From Tropicimonas sp. IMCC6043 (GTDB taxonomy: Bacteria > Pseudomonadota > Alphaproteobacteria > Rhodobacterales > Rhodobacteraceae), in contig NZ_SELO01000002.1 in assembly GCF_004146235.1 (NCBI RefSeq), positions 124,001-188,000 of the forward strand: a DNA stretch of 64,000 nt, in the 5' to 3' direction. Below the pieces are notes generated by a model, which was not told the DNA's origin, did not search any database, and was given only the letters and a program-made list of their open reading frames with translations. This document shows, in pieces, positions 44,577 to 53,193 of this stretch. Positions within the stretch are counted from its first letter, which is position 1; each line of letters opens with the position of its first letter. A program made the translations under genes and the position numbers.

Positions 44577-44821
44577 TCGGGCTCTCCCTCGGTGGCGCCG
44601 CGCGTGTAGCGGGGCAAGTCGTCGTCGATCCTGAGCCACGGCAGATGGGCGCCGTGGTGGACAAGGAATGTCGATTTCAAATCTGCCTGCATCTCCGGCA
44701 AGGTCGTCGGCGGCAGCGATCGGCGCGACCGTGCCAGCGGAGCCGACTGCCGTTCCTGGACGATCCGACGCCGGTGCCCGTCGCAGGAGCCATGGCTCGC
44801 CTCCGGGATCCCGCGACTCAT
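44573..44821 (-). CDS. small basic protein coupled between cobN and cobO, function unknown
   Basis: The 82-residue protein is not recognised. It overlaps the cobN stop codon at its start and the cobO start codon at its end, in both cases as ATGA, which argues strongly for real translation. The N-terminal half is Arg/Ser/Pro-rich and may be disordered. The C-terminal half contains a more compact segment, STFLVHHGAHLPWLRIDDDL. A chance ORF would not be expected to join both neighbours this way. It could assist CobN or CobO, but nothing in the sequence shows how. Confidence 0.7.
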   Translation of the reverse strand: MSRGIPEASHGSCDGHRRRIVQERQSAPLARSRRSLPPTTLPEMQADLKSTFLVHHGAHLPWLRIDDDLPRYTRGATEGEPE

Positions 44822-47800
44822 TCTGCGCGCTCCGCTCTCAGATCAGCCAGCATCGCACGAGCCGAGTTCGAGCGCGGCACCCAGAGGCCGCGCTCGATCG
44901 CCTCCTCGAAGCGCTCCGCCATTTCCCGCAGCGCCGGAGCGTTCGCTTCGGCGATGAAATCCCGCGTCTCGTCGTCGTCGAGATAGGCCTCGTAGACGAG
45001 GTCGAAATGGTGGTTCCTGACCGCCCGCGTCGTCGCGGCAAAGGCAAAGAGATAATCGACCGTCGCTGCCATCTCGAACGCGCCCTTGTAGCCGTGACGC
45101 TTCACGCCCGCGATCCATTTCGGGTTGGCGGCCCGGGCACGGACGACGCGGCCGATCTCCTCGTCAAGCGTGCGGATCACCGGGCGCTCTGGGCGGGAGT
45201 GATCGTTGTGATAGACCTGAGGCGCCTCGCCGCGGAGCGTCTCCACCGTCGCCGCCAGGCCGCCCTCGAACTGGTAGTAGTCGTCGCTGTCGAGAAGGTC
45301 GTGCTCGCGGTTGTCCTGATTCTGGACCACCGCCTCGACGCGCGCCAGCCGTCCGGCGAAGTCGTCTCGCGCCGCCGTGCCCTCGGCGCCTTCGCCATAG
45401 GCATAGCCGCCCCAGGTCAGGTACGCCTCCGCGAGATCGCCCCTGCTCTCCCAGAGCTTCTCGTCGATCATCGCCTGCAGGCCGGCACCATAGGCCCCCG
45501 GCCGCGAGCCGAAGACGCGATAGCCTGCACGCGCCGCGCCGACCGCCTCCGCCTCCACCCGGTAGCGCGCCGCCGCCGGGTTCTCTGCCTCGGGCTCGTC
45601 GAGCTGCATGACCGCGCGCGCGGCGGACGCCACGAGGTCCACCTGCGCCGGGAAGGCGTCGCGGAAAAAGCCCGAGATCCGCAGCGTCACATCCACCCGC
45701 GGGCGCCCGAGCGCCGAGGCCGGGATGATCTCGAAGCCGGTCACACGGCCCGACATCTCGTCCCACACCGGCTTCACCCCCATCAGCGCCAGCGCTTGGG
45801 CGATGTCATCGCCACCCGTACGCATGTTCGCCGTGCCCCAGGCCGTGAGCGCCAGGCGGCGTGGCCAGTCGCCATGCTCCTGCAAATGCCGGTCAATCAG
45901 GAGGCTTGCGGATTTCCACCCCAGCGACCAGGCCGCCCGCGTCGGGATCGCGCGGGCATCGACCGAGAAGAAGTTCCGTCCCGTCGGCAGGACGTCGAGC
46001 CGGCCCCGTGTCGGCGCGCCGGAGGGGCCGGGCGCAAGGAAGCGACCGTCGAGCGCCATGAGAAGACCCTCCATTTCGTACCGGCCGGTTGCGGCGATGA
46101 CAGGGCGCAGGGACGCATCGATCTCCTCCAGCACCTGCGCGGAGGCCGGACCCGGCGCGGATTCGGCGCCGGATTCAACCAGCCGGGCGGCGAGGATCTC
46201 CAGCCGCTCGACGGTGTCACCGGCGCTGCGCCAGAGCGACCCCGCCTCCTCGGGCGACATCTTCGGCCCGGCGAGCGCTTCCGGACGGGGCCCGTCCCAA
46301 GGCGCGGCCATGTCGCAATCCAGCGGGTCGAACGCCATGCCGAAATCCGCCGCAAGCGCCCGCAGCAGGGAGGCATCGCGCCCCTCGCCCCTGCCGCGCG
46401 GCACACGCGTCAGCGCCACCAGCAGGTCGGTCGCCAACCGCCCCTCCGGCGCCTGCCCGAAGACATGCAGCCCGTCACGGATCTGGCTCTCTTTCAACTC
46501 GCAGAGATAGGCGTCGAGCTTCTGGAGCCGGCTGTCGGAATCGTCGCCGTCCCGGACACCGGCATCCACGGCGAGGCCGGTCGCCTCCATCAGCGACAGG
46601 ATCTCGTCCCTGAGATAGCCGATCCGCCGCGGGTCCAACCCGGCGGCCTGGTAATACTCGTCGACCAGCGCTTCGAGATCGCGCATCGTCCCGTAGCTCT
46701 CGGCGCGGGTCAGCGGTGGGGTCAGGTGATCGACGATCACCGCCTGCGCGCGGCGCTTGGCCTGCGTGCCCTCGCCGGGATCGTTGACGATGAACGGGTA
46801 GACATGCGGCATGGGTCCCAGCACCGCCTCCGGAAAGCAGGTTTCCGAGAGCGCGACCGCCTTGCCGGGCAACCATTCGAGGTTGCCGTGCTTGCCCATG
46901 TGGACGATGGCATCGGCGGCGAAGACCTCCCGGCACCAGATGTAGAAGGCAAGGTAGTTGTGCGGCGGCACGAGGTCCGGCGCGTGATAGGTCTCCTCGG
47001 GGTCGATGTTGTAGCCACGTGCCGGCTGGATGCCGACCACCGCGTTTCCGTAGCGCAGGATCGACAGCGCGAAGCCCGCGCCGTCGCAGAACGGGTCGGC
47101 CTCAGGCGGGCCCCACCGATCCTCGATCTGCTGGCGGAGTTCGAGCGGCAACGCGTCATAGGCCTTGCGATACGCTTCCAGCGACAGCCGCTCTCCACCC
47201 TCTCGCGTCGCGCGGTCGGTCAGCCAGTTGGTCGGCCCGGCGAGGATCTGCGCCATCAGCTCAGCCGACTCCGCCGGTGCGCCCGCGACGCCATATCCGG
47301 CCTCCCGAAGCGCAGTCAGAACCTTGATCGTCGCGGCCGGCGTGTCGAGCCCGACGCCATTTGCGAGCCGCCCGTCCTTGTTGGGATAATTCGCCAGCAC
47401 CAGCGCCACCCGCCGCTCCGGCGCCGGTTTGCGCCGCAGCCGTGCCCAACGCGCCGCAAGCTCTGCGACGAACTGCACCCGGTCGCCGCGGGCGCGATAG
47501 GCGGCGATGGCGCATTGCGTCGCCTCATCGAAATAGGCCTGGCTCTTGAAACTGATCGCGCGGGAAAGGATACGCCCGTCGACCTCAGGAAGCGCCACGT
47601 TCATCGCGATGTCGCGCGCCGACAGCCCGCGCGCGGCCTCCGCCCAGGCCGCCTCCGAGCCGCCCGACAGAACCACCTGCAACACCGGCGCACCGGGCGC
47701 GTCGAGCACGGTGGCAGGCCGCGCGCCACCCCAGGCCGCCGGGTCCGGCGACGAGACCGCGAAGCTCGTGCCGTTCAGCACCACATCGGGCAGCGCCTCG

Positions 47801-48564
47801 GCAAAGATGCCCTCAAGCGTGGCAATCGAGACCGGGTCCTTCAGCGACGCGACGAAAACCGGCAGCGGGTTCAGCCCGCGCCGGAGCAACGCCTTGACAA
47901 GCTGGTTGACCGGGTGGAGCCCCGCTCCCTGGAGCAGCGCGCGGTAAAACGTGATCGCCGCGACCGGAGCGCCGGGCGTCCAATGCGCCCGCAGCGTCTC
48001 GAGATCCGCGCGCGCCGCACCCGGCCAATAGAGCCCGGCGCGCAGCAACGGCTCGGCATCGGGCGGGCGCTCCCCCTGCCCCAGCATATGCGCGGTCAAC
48101 TCTAGGAAATGCCGCGCATTCTGTGGACCGCCTTCGATGCAATAGGCCCAGAGCGCCTGCCAGTCGGCGCGCGAAACGGTGGAAAGAGCGAGCAGCTCCG
48201 CGTCGGGCTTGTCGTCGCCCGGCAGCAGGACAAGCGGCACATTCGCGGCGCGCAGCCTCGCCGAAAGCTGCTCGACCGCATATTGCCAATAGGCCGCGCC
48301 ACCAAGGACGCGCGCGATGACCATCCGCGACCGTTCCGCAGTGTCACCGACGTAACGGTCCACCGAGAACGGATGGCCGAGCCAGCCGAGGTTGGCCAGC
48401 CGCAGGCTCGGAGCGTCCTCGCCGAGCCCCTGGCGGGCCTCCGAGAGTGCGGCGAGCTCGGTATCGGCGGCCGACAGAAAGATCACGTCGGCCGGGCTCT
48501 GGCCGGGGTCGACCGGTTCGCTGCCGTCCGAAACCTGTCCGGGCGTCGCCGCGAGCAGATGCAT
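44818..48564 (-). CDS. cobN: aerobic cobaltochelatase large subunit
   Basis: The ATG at 48564 gives 1248 residues, the CobN size. It is homologous to magnesium-chelatase BchH. Conserved segments include HMGKHGNLEWLPGKAVALS, EDKWG-type loops and the C-terminal GYKGAFEMAATVDYLFAF block. With CobS and CobT, not in this window, it inserts cobalt into hydrogenobyrinic acid a,c-diamide, the mark of the aerobic route. It follows a GNAT gene with a TGATG junction. Confidence 0.97.
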   Translation of the reverse strand: MHLLAATPGQVSDGSEPVDPGQSPADVIFLSAADTELAALSEARQGLGEDAPSLRLANLGWLGHPFSVDRYVGDTAERSRMVIARVLGGAAYWQYAVEQLSARLRAANVPLVLLPGDDKPDAELLALSTVSRADWQALWAYCIEGGPQNARHFLELTAHMLGQGERPPDAEPLLRAGLYWPGAARADLETLRAHWTPGAPVAAITFYRALLQGAGLHPVNQLVKALLRRGLNPLPVFVASLKDPVSIATLEGIFAEALPDVVLNGTSFAVSSPDPAAWGGARPATVLDAPGAPVLQVVLSGGSEAAWAEAARGLSARDIAMNVALPEVDGRILSRAISFKSQAYFDEATQCAIAAYRARGDRVQFVAELAARWARLRRKPAPERRVALVLANYPNKDGRLANGVGLDTPAATIKVLTALREAGYGVAGAPAESAELMAQILAGPTNWLTDRATREGGERLSLEAYRKAYDALPLELRQQIEDRWGPPEADPFCDGAGFALSILRYGNAVVGIQPARGYNIDPEETYHAPDLVPPHNYLAFYIWCREVFAADAIVHMGKHGNLEWLPGKAVALSETCFPEAVLGPMPHVYPFIVNDPGEGTQAKRRAQAVIVDHLTPPLTRAESYGTMRDLEALVDEYYQAAGLDPRRIGYLRDEILSLMEATGLAVDAGVRDGDDSDSRLQKLDAYLCELKESQIRDGLHVFGQAPEGRLATDLLVALTRVPRGRGEGRDASLLRALAADFGMAFDPLDCDMAAPWDGPRPEALAGPKMSPEEAGSLWRSAGDTVERLEILAARLVESGAESAPGPASAQVLEEIDASLRPVIAATGRYEMEGLLMALDGRFLAPGPSGAPTRGRLDVLPTGRNFFSVDARAIPTRAAWSLGWKSASLLIDRHLQEHGDWPRRLALTAWGTANMRTGGDDIAQALALMGVKPVWDEMSGRVTGFEIIPASALGRPRVDVTLRISGFFRDAFPAQVDLVASAARAVMQLDEPEAENPAAARYRVEAEAVGAARAGYRVFGSRPGAYGAGLQAMIDEKLWESRGDLAEAYLTWGGYAYGEGAEGTAARDDFAGRLARVEAVVQNQDNREHDLLDSDDYYQFEGGLAATVETLRGEAPQVYHNDHSRPERPVIRTLDEEIGRVVRARAANPKWIAGVKRHGYKGAFEMAATVDYLFAFAATTRAVRNHHFDLVYEAYLDDDETRDFIAEANAPALREMAERFEEAIERGLWVPRSNSARAMLADLRAERAE

Positions 48565-49022
48565 CAGAGGGCCTTTTCCAGGAAGGTCGAATGCGGGCTG
48601 TCGGGATATTCGCCGAAGCGCTCGCAATCGGTGAATCCGTGGCGCAGATAGAGGCGCATCGCGTGGTGGAGCCCGTCGCAGGTTTCCAGCTTGATCCGCT
48701 TCAAGCCGCGTTCCTTCGCCACCTCGATGACATGCTCCAGCAGAAGGTCACCAATGCCGAGGCCGCGGCCGTCGGGATCGACGAAATGCGACTTGACCTC
48801 GCCGTAGTCGGGTCGCTCGGCCAGCGCAATGCAGCCCAGGCTGCGCCCGCCCCGCTCGGCGACGAAGAAATGGATACCCGGCATGCAGAGCCGGTCAACG
48901 GCGCTTGTAAGGCCGGGATCGCCCGGCCCGGCATGCCCGATCACGCCATGACTTGCCTGCAGGAGAACCATCGCACCGTGATCACGCGGACTGCATCGGC
49001 GTATGAAGACGTTCTCGCTCAT
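48564..49022 (-). CDS. GNAT-family N-acetyltransferase inside the cobalamin operon
   Basis: The 152-residue protein has the GNAT core: motif A around DPDGRGLGIGDLLLEHVIE (acetyl-CoA phosphate loop), followed by LKRIKLETCDGLHHAMRLYLRHGF. Its start overlaps cobW by 4 bp and its stop is fused to the cobN start as TGATG. Acetyltransferases are not part of the known cobalamin pathway, so its job there is unknown. It may modify a corrinoid, a pathway enzyme or an unrelated substrate. Confidence 0.87.
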   Translation of the reverse strand: MSENVFIRRCSPRDHGAMVLLQASHGVIGHAGPGDPGLTSAVDRLCMPGIHFFVAERGGRSLGCIALAERPDYGEVKSHFVDPDGRGLGIGDLLLEHVIEVAKERGLKRIKLETCDGLHHAMRLYLRHGFTDCERFGEYPDSPHSTFLEKAL

Positions 49023-50092
49023 GTCACCAGCGCCTGCTCGATCGCCAACCGGTCGAGCCCGGCCTGGCCGATCACCACGAGCCGCGTCTCGCGTGGCTCG
49101 TGCGCGGCAAAGGGACGGTCGAAATAGCTGTCGACCCGAGGTCCGACGGCCTGAAAGGTCAGCCTCATCGGCTTGCCCGAAACCGCCGCGAAGCCCTTGA
49201 GCCGCAGGATGTCATGGGTCCGGATCACCGCGGCCACCTGCTCGGCGAAGGCGGCCGGATCGGCGATCTCGGCGCGGTGGACAACGAAGCTCTCGAACTC
49301 GTCATGCCCGTGGGCATGCGCGTGGTCATGATCGTCGTCGTCATCATCGTCGTCGTCATGGTGATGATGGTGATGAACCTCGTGGCGGCCTTCCATGTCG
49401 TCCTCCGCGCCGATGCCGAGCCCGAGCAGGACTGCCGCATCGACAACGCCCATCTCCGACTGCAACACCGAGACGCCGGCGCGCACTTCGCCGCGCAACT
49501 TCGCCGTCAGGGCGCTCGCCGCCGCCGCACCCATCAGGTCCGCCTTGTTGACCACAACCATGTCGGCGCAGGCGACTTGGTCCTCGAAAAGCTCCGAAAG
49601 GGGCGTCTCGTGGTCGATCGTGTCATCTGCCTCCCGCTGCGCGTCTACCGCGGCCTCGTTGGCGGCGAACCTTCCCTCCGCAAGCGCCGGCCCGTCGACC
49701 ACCGCGACGACGCCGTCGACGGTCACGCGGGTGCGGATGTCGGGCCAGTTGAAGGCGCGCACCAGCGGCTGCGGCAGAGCGAGTCCGCTGGTCTCGATCA
49801 CGATATGGTCGGGCGCCTCGTCGCGGTCGATCAGCTTCTGGATCGCGGGCAGGAAATCCTCGGCCACGGTGCAGCAGATGCAGCCGTTCGACAGCTCCAC
49901 CACGTCTTCCTCGGCACAGCCCGAGATGCCGCAACCCTTGAGGATCTCGCCATCCACACCGAGATCGCCGAACTCGTTGATGATGAGCGCGATGCGACGG
50001 CCATTGGCGTTCTCGACCAGGTGCCGGATCAGCGTCGTCTTTCCGGCGCCGAGGAAACCGGTCACGACCGTTGCAGGGATCTTCTGTGCCAT
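49019..50092 (-). CDS. cobW: CobW-type metal-chaperone GTPase
   Basis: The 357-residue protein has a P-loop (GFLGAGKTTL), the CxCC metal site GCICC, a NKAD guanine motif (VVNKADLM), and a CobW C-terminal domain (about 260-350). A linker of six His, nine Asp and further His-Asp-Ala pairs (about 240-265) probably binds metal. CobW-type proteins deliver cobalt to CobN in a GTP-dependent way. It is the first gene behind the cobalamin riboswitch, and cobN follows one gene later. Confidence 0.96.
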   Translation of the reverse strand: MAQKIPATVVTGFLGAGKTTLIRHLVENANGRRIALIINEFGDLGVDGEILKGCGISGCAEEDVVELSNGCICCTVAEDFLPAIQKLIDRDEAPDHIVIETSGLALPQPLVRAFNWPDIRTRVTVDGVVAVVDGPALAEGRFAANEAAVDAQREADDTIDHETPLSELFEDQVACADMVVVNKADLMGAAAASALTAKLRGEVRAGVSVLQSEMGVVDAAVLLGLGIGAEDDMEGRHEVHHHHHHDDDDDDDDDHDHAHAHGHDEFESFVVHRAEIADPAAFAEQVAAVIRTHDILRLKGFAAVSGKPMRLTFQAVGPRVDSYFDRPFAAHEPRETRLVVIGQAGLDRLAIEQALVT

Positions 50093-50207
50093 CGCTCAGG
50101 CTCCTAAGCCACATTGTTCCACGGGTGCAGATCGTCGCGCGGGACGGGCCGGACGCCCAGAACACCCGAGGCACCCCGCCCGAGTCGTTTCCCGCACCGG
50201 CCGGGAC

Positions 50208-50395
50208 CGGGCATGCGAGGCAGGTCTCCTGGCTCACGGGTCCCTGCTCGCGCCGGCCTTCCCGGTGGCAACACCAGTGGCACGGGGCGCGCGCTCGCCG
50301 CATACAGTCGCGGGGGCGGCTGCGATTGACCCGCGCTTCAGCGAAGGCCGTCGCATTCCCTCTTCGCCCGGGCCGCGCCCGGGAACCTCGTGAGC
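50208..50395 (-). ncRNA. cobalamin riboswitch upstream of cobW
   Basis: On the minus strand, the conserved B12-box (GTGAGCCAGGAGACCTGCC) reads from 50236 toward 50217. Other cobalamin-riboswitch elements precede it in order: a GGTTCCCGGG stem start near 50386, a GGGAATGCGA element near 50358, CCCCCGCGACTGTATGCGG near 50318-50299, and a GCCACTGGTGTTGCC/GGGAAGG stretch. The aptamer sits about 115 bp before the cobW ATG. It should repress the cobW-to-cobQ operon when adenosylcobalamin is abundant. Confidence 0.9.
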
Positions 50396-50399
50396 GCGG

Positions 50400-51164
50400 T
50401 TATGGAGCCCCGCCCGAAGCAGTGTCAAGCGCCAGCCGCTCGGCGATCCGCGCGCTCAGGGCGGCGACATTGTCGAGGGTCTCCCCCTCCGGCGGCGACA
50501 CGGGGCGCGCAATCATCAGTACCTCCACGCCAAGCGCGGCAGCGGCCGTGAGCTTGGCACGCCCGGCCCCGCCGGAATTTCGGGTCACCAGATGGGTGAT
50601 GCGGTGTTGCGTCATGAGGGCGCGCTCCCCTGCCTCGGTGAAGGGCGGGCGGGCGAGAATCGGCTCGACTCGCGGCGGCAGGTCCGCGGGCATCTCGATG
50701 GCACGCAGGATCAACGTCACGTCGGGCCGCTCGGCCAGGGCTGCCAACCGGCGGGATCCCGTGGTCAGCAGCGCCCGCGCGCCCGCCGGAAGGGCGAGCA
50801 AAGCGGCTTCCAGCGAGGCATGGGTCTGCCAGCGCTCCCCGGGCGCGGGCCGCCAGGGCGAACGTTCGAAGCGCAGAAGCGGGCACCCCACCTGCGCGGC
50901 GGCCGCGGCCGCATTGGCGGATATCGCCTCCGCAAAAGGATGCGTCGCATCCACCAGCAGGTCGACCGACTGCGCCTCGAGCCAGTCCGCAAGACCGGCC
51001 GCTCCGCCGAAGCCTCCGGTCCGGAGGCGACCCGGAACAGGCGCCGGCGCCTGGGTCGCGCCCGCCAGCGACACCGTAAGGTCGAGCGGCCAACCCGCCA
51101 GCATTCCGGCAAGCTGCCGCGCCTCGGAGGTTCCCGCCAGCAGCAGGACATGCGGCCGGCTCAT
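50400..51164 (-). CDS. cobK: precorrin-6A reductase
   Basis: The ATG at 51164 gives 254 residues, the normal CobK/CbiJ length. The family blocks HVLLLAGTSEARQLA, VDATHPFAEAIS and LVTRNSGG are clear. It reduces precorrin-6A (or its cobalt form) with NADPH. It overlaps the cbiD stop codon by 4 bp. The cobalamin riboswitch lies right after it, so it belongs to a separate transcription unit from the cobW operon. Confidence 0.94.
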   Translation of the reverse strand: MSRPHVLLLAGTSEARQLAGMLAGWPLDLTVSLAGATQAPAPVPGRLRTGGFGGAAGLADWLEAQSVDLLVDATHPFAEAISANAAAAAAQVGCPLLRFERSPWRPAPGERWQTHASLEAALLALPAGARALLTTGSRRLAALAERPDVTLILRAIEMPADLPPRVEPILARPPFTEAGERALMTQHRITHLVTRNSGGAGRAKLTAAAALGVEVLMIARPVSPPEGETLDNVAALSARIAERLALDTASGGAP

Positions 51165-52237
51165 CGGCTCCGCGCCCCCGCGGCGTCGGCCAGCGCGACG
51201 AGGTTTCCCGCCCGGTCGATCAGCAGGATATCGAGCGCGATCCCGGCCGACGCGACCATCGCCTGCGCCCGTGCCTGCGCGGCCGCAGCGACCGCAAGTG
51301 CGAGCGGCGGGCCGACGCGAGACAGCGCCTCGCTGGCGGTGTTGCAGGCGGCGACAGCCTCCCGGTCCGCGCCGAGACTGGCCGCCATCGCCGCGAGACG
51401 GTCGAAATCGACCCGGCTGCGGGCGGAATGAAGGTCCAGCGCCCCCTGCGAGAGCTTGGTGAGCTTGCCGAACCCACCCGCGATGGTGACCCGTTCGACC
51501 GGGTGCCGGGCGAGATATTTCAACATGCCGCCGGCGAAATCCCCCATGTCGATCATCGCGTGATCCGGCAGGCCGAAATGCGCCTGGGCGACCCTCTCGG
51601 ATGTCGCTCCGGTTGCGCCCGCGACATGGGTCAGCCCCGAGGCGCGGGCAACGTCGATCCCGCGGTGGATCGAGGCGATCCAAGCGGCACAGGAAAACGG
51701 GCGGACGATGCCGGTGGTGCCGAGGATCGACAACCCGCCGACGATGCCGAGCCGCGGGTTCCAGGTCTTCTCGGCCAGCGCCGCGCCGCCGGGAATGGCG
51801 ATGGTGACGTCGAAATCGGGCGCCACACCGAGATCGCCGAGCGCCCGGGCGATCATCTGACGCGGGACAGGGTTGATCGCGGGTTCCCCCACCGGCACCG
51901 GCAGGCCCGGTCGCGTCACCCTGCCAACCCCCTCACCGGCCAGGAAGCGCAGACCCTGTCCCGGTTCTCCCGCGCGGACGGTCACGGTGACCCGCGCGCC
52001 ATGTGTCACGTCCGGGTCATCGCCCGCGTCCTTGATGACGACGGCCCGCGCCCAGCCCGCGCCCGTTTCCCGCTCCGCCAGCGGGAACATCACTCGCTGA
52101 CCGCGCGGCAGGGTGATCTCTACCGGATCGACCCAGGTGCCCGTCACGAGGGCTCCGGCCGCGGCCGCAGCCGCGGCGGTGGCGCAGGCGCCGGTGGTGA
52201 AGCCCGTGCGCAGGGGTCTTGTCGGTTCACGGTCCAT
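51161..52237 (-). CDS. cbiD: cobalt-precorrin-5B C1-methyltransferase (CbiD)
   Basis: The ATG at 52237 gives 358 residues. CbiD features include the N-terminal LRTGFTTGACATAAA, a GITGTTGI-like ILGTTGIVRP segment and AGGFGKLTKL. The protein methylates C1 and removes the acetyl fragment of the corrinoid ring. It normally appears in anaerobic cobalamin clusters, where cobalt goes in early. Here it shares a region with the late, aerobic cobaltochelatase gene cobN. It probably replaces CobF; the substrate form is uncertain. Confidence 0.93.
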   Translation of the reverse strand: MDREPTRPLRTGFTTGACATAAAAAAAGALVTGTWVDPVEITLPRGQRVMFPLAERETGAGWARAVVIKDAGDDPDVTHGARVTVTVRAGEPGQGLRFLAGEGVGRVTRPGLPVPVGEPAINPVPRQMIARALGDLGVAPDFDVTIAIPGGAALAEKTWNPRLGIVGGLSILGTTGIVRPFSCAAWIASIHRGIDVARASGLTHVAGATGATSERVAQAHFGLPDHAMIDMGDFAGGMLKYLARHPVERVTIAGGFGKLTKLSQGALDLHSARSRVDFDRLAAMAASLGADREAVAACNTASEALSRVGPPLALAVAAAAQARAQAMVASAGIALDILLIDRAGNLVALADAAGARSR

Positions 52238-52320
52238 GGCGCAGCTATAGCCCGGATGCGACATCTCGCGACAGGGGCAAAGACCGGCGCGGTCTCTCGC
52301 CATCGCTGCCGCGCGGCGAT

Positions 52321-53193
52321 ATGCTGGACGCCATGACTCAGGACACCCAGATCATCTTGCCCGACCATGACTGGCCGGACTTCCCGCCGGGCCTTGTCTG
52401 GCTTGTCGGCGCCGGTCCGGGCGAGCCCGGGCTCCTGACCCTGCAGGCGCTCCACGCGCTCAGGCTGGCCGACGTGGTCGTGCACGACGCGCTGGTCGAT
52501 GACCGGATCCTGGCGTGGCGCCGGCCCGGAAGCGCGCTGGAATATGCCGGCAAGCGCGGTGGCAAGCCGTCTGCACAGCAACGCGACATCTCGCTCCGCC
52601 TCATCGATCTCTCCCGTGCCGGCAAGCGGGTGCTGCGTCTCAAGGGCGGCGACCCATTCGTCTTCGGCCGAGGTGGCGAGGAGGCTCAGACGCTGGTGCA
52701 GGCGGGCATTCCGATCCGTGTCACGCCCGGCATCTCGGCCGGGATCGGCGGCCTCGCCCATGCCGGCATCCCCGTCACCCATCGGGACGTCAACCAGGCT
52801 GTCACTTTCCTGACCGGGCACGACCAGACCGGGCTCGCGCCCTCGGCGGTCGACTGGAAAGCGGTGGCCAAGGGCAGCCCGGTGATCGTGATCTACATGG
52901 CGATCAAGCATCTGGCGCAGATCAGCGGCGAGCTTCTGGCCTCGGGGCGCGACGCGGGCGAGCCGGTCGCCATCGTCTCCAACGCAACGCTGCCGCAGAT
53001 GCGGGTGCTCGAAACCACGCTCGGCGACGCAGCGGCGGATGCGACGGCGCATGGCATGGAGGCGCCGGCCATCGTCTGCGTCGGCCGGGTGGTCCTTCTG
53101 CGGAAGGTGATCGACTGGGCCGGCCAGCTTCGCGGCGAGCCGGTGCGCGACCCAGACCCGCTCGGCACCGGAGGATCGCGGCAAGTCTCATGA
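52321..53193 (+). CDS. cobA: uroporphyrinogen-III C-methyltransferase
   Basis: The ATG at 52321 gives 290 residues; a second ATG 12 bases later is equally possible. The SAM-binding tetrapyrrole methylase motifs are clear: VGAGPGEPGLLTL, KRGGKPS, RLKGGDPFVFGRGGEEA and VTPGISAGIGG. It makes precorrin-2 by methylating C2 and C7 of uroporphyrinogen III, the branch point to cobalamin and siroheme. It is divergent from cbiD and overlaps the cobB start by 4 bp. Confidence 0.95.
   Translation: MLDAMTQDTQIILPDHDWPDFPPGLVWLVGAGPGEPGLLTLQALHALRLADVVVHDALVDDRILAWRRPGSALEYAGKRGGKPSAQQRDISLRLIDLSRAGKRVLRLKGGDPFVFGRGGEEAQTLVQAGIPIRVTPGISAGIGGLAHAGIPVTHRDVNQAVTFLTGHDQTGLAPSAVDWKAVAKGSPVIVIYMAIKHLAQISGELLASGRDAGEPVAIVSNATLPQMRVLETTLGDAAADATAHGMEAPAIVCVGRVVLLRKVIDWAGQLRGEPVRDPDPLGTGGSRQVS

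Noticed and set aside
44668-48105. 1145-codon plus-strand frame across cobN
   Set aside because: CobN on the minus strand has clear motifs and operon coupling. The plus-strand frame is Arg-rich and shows no domain.
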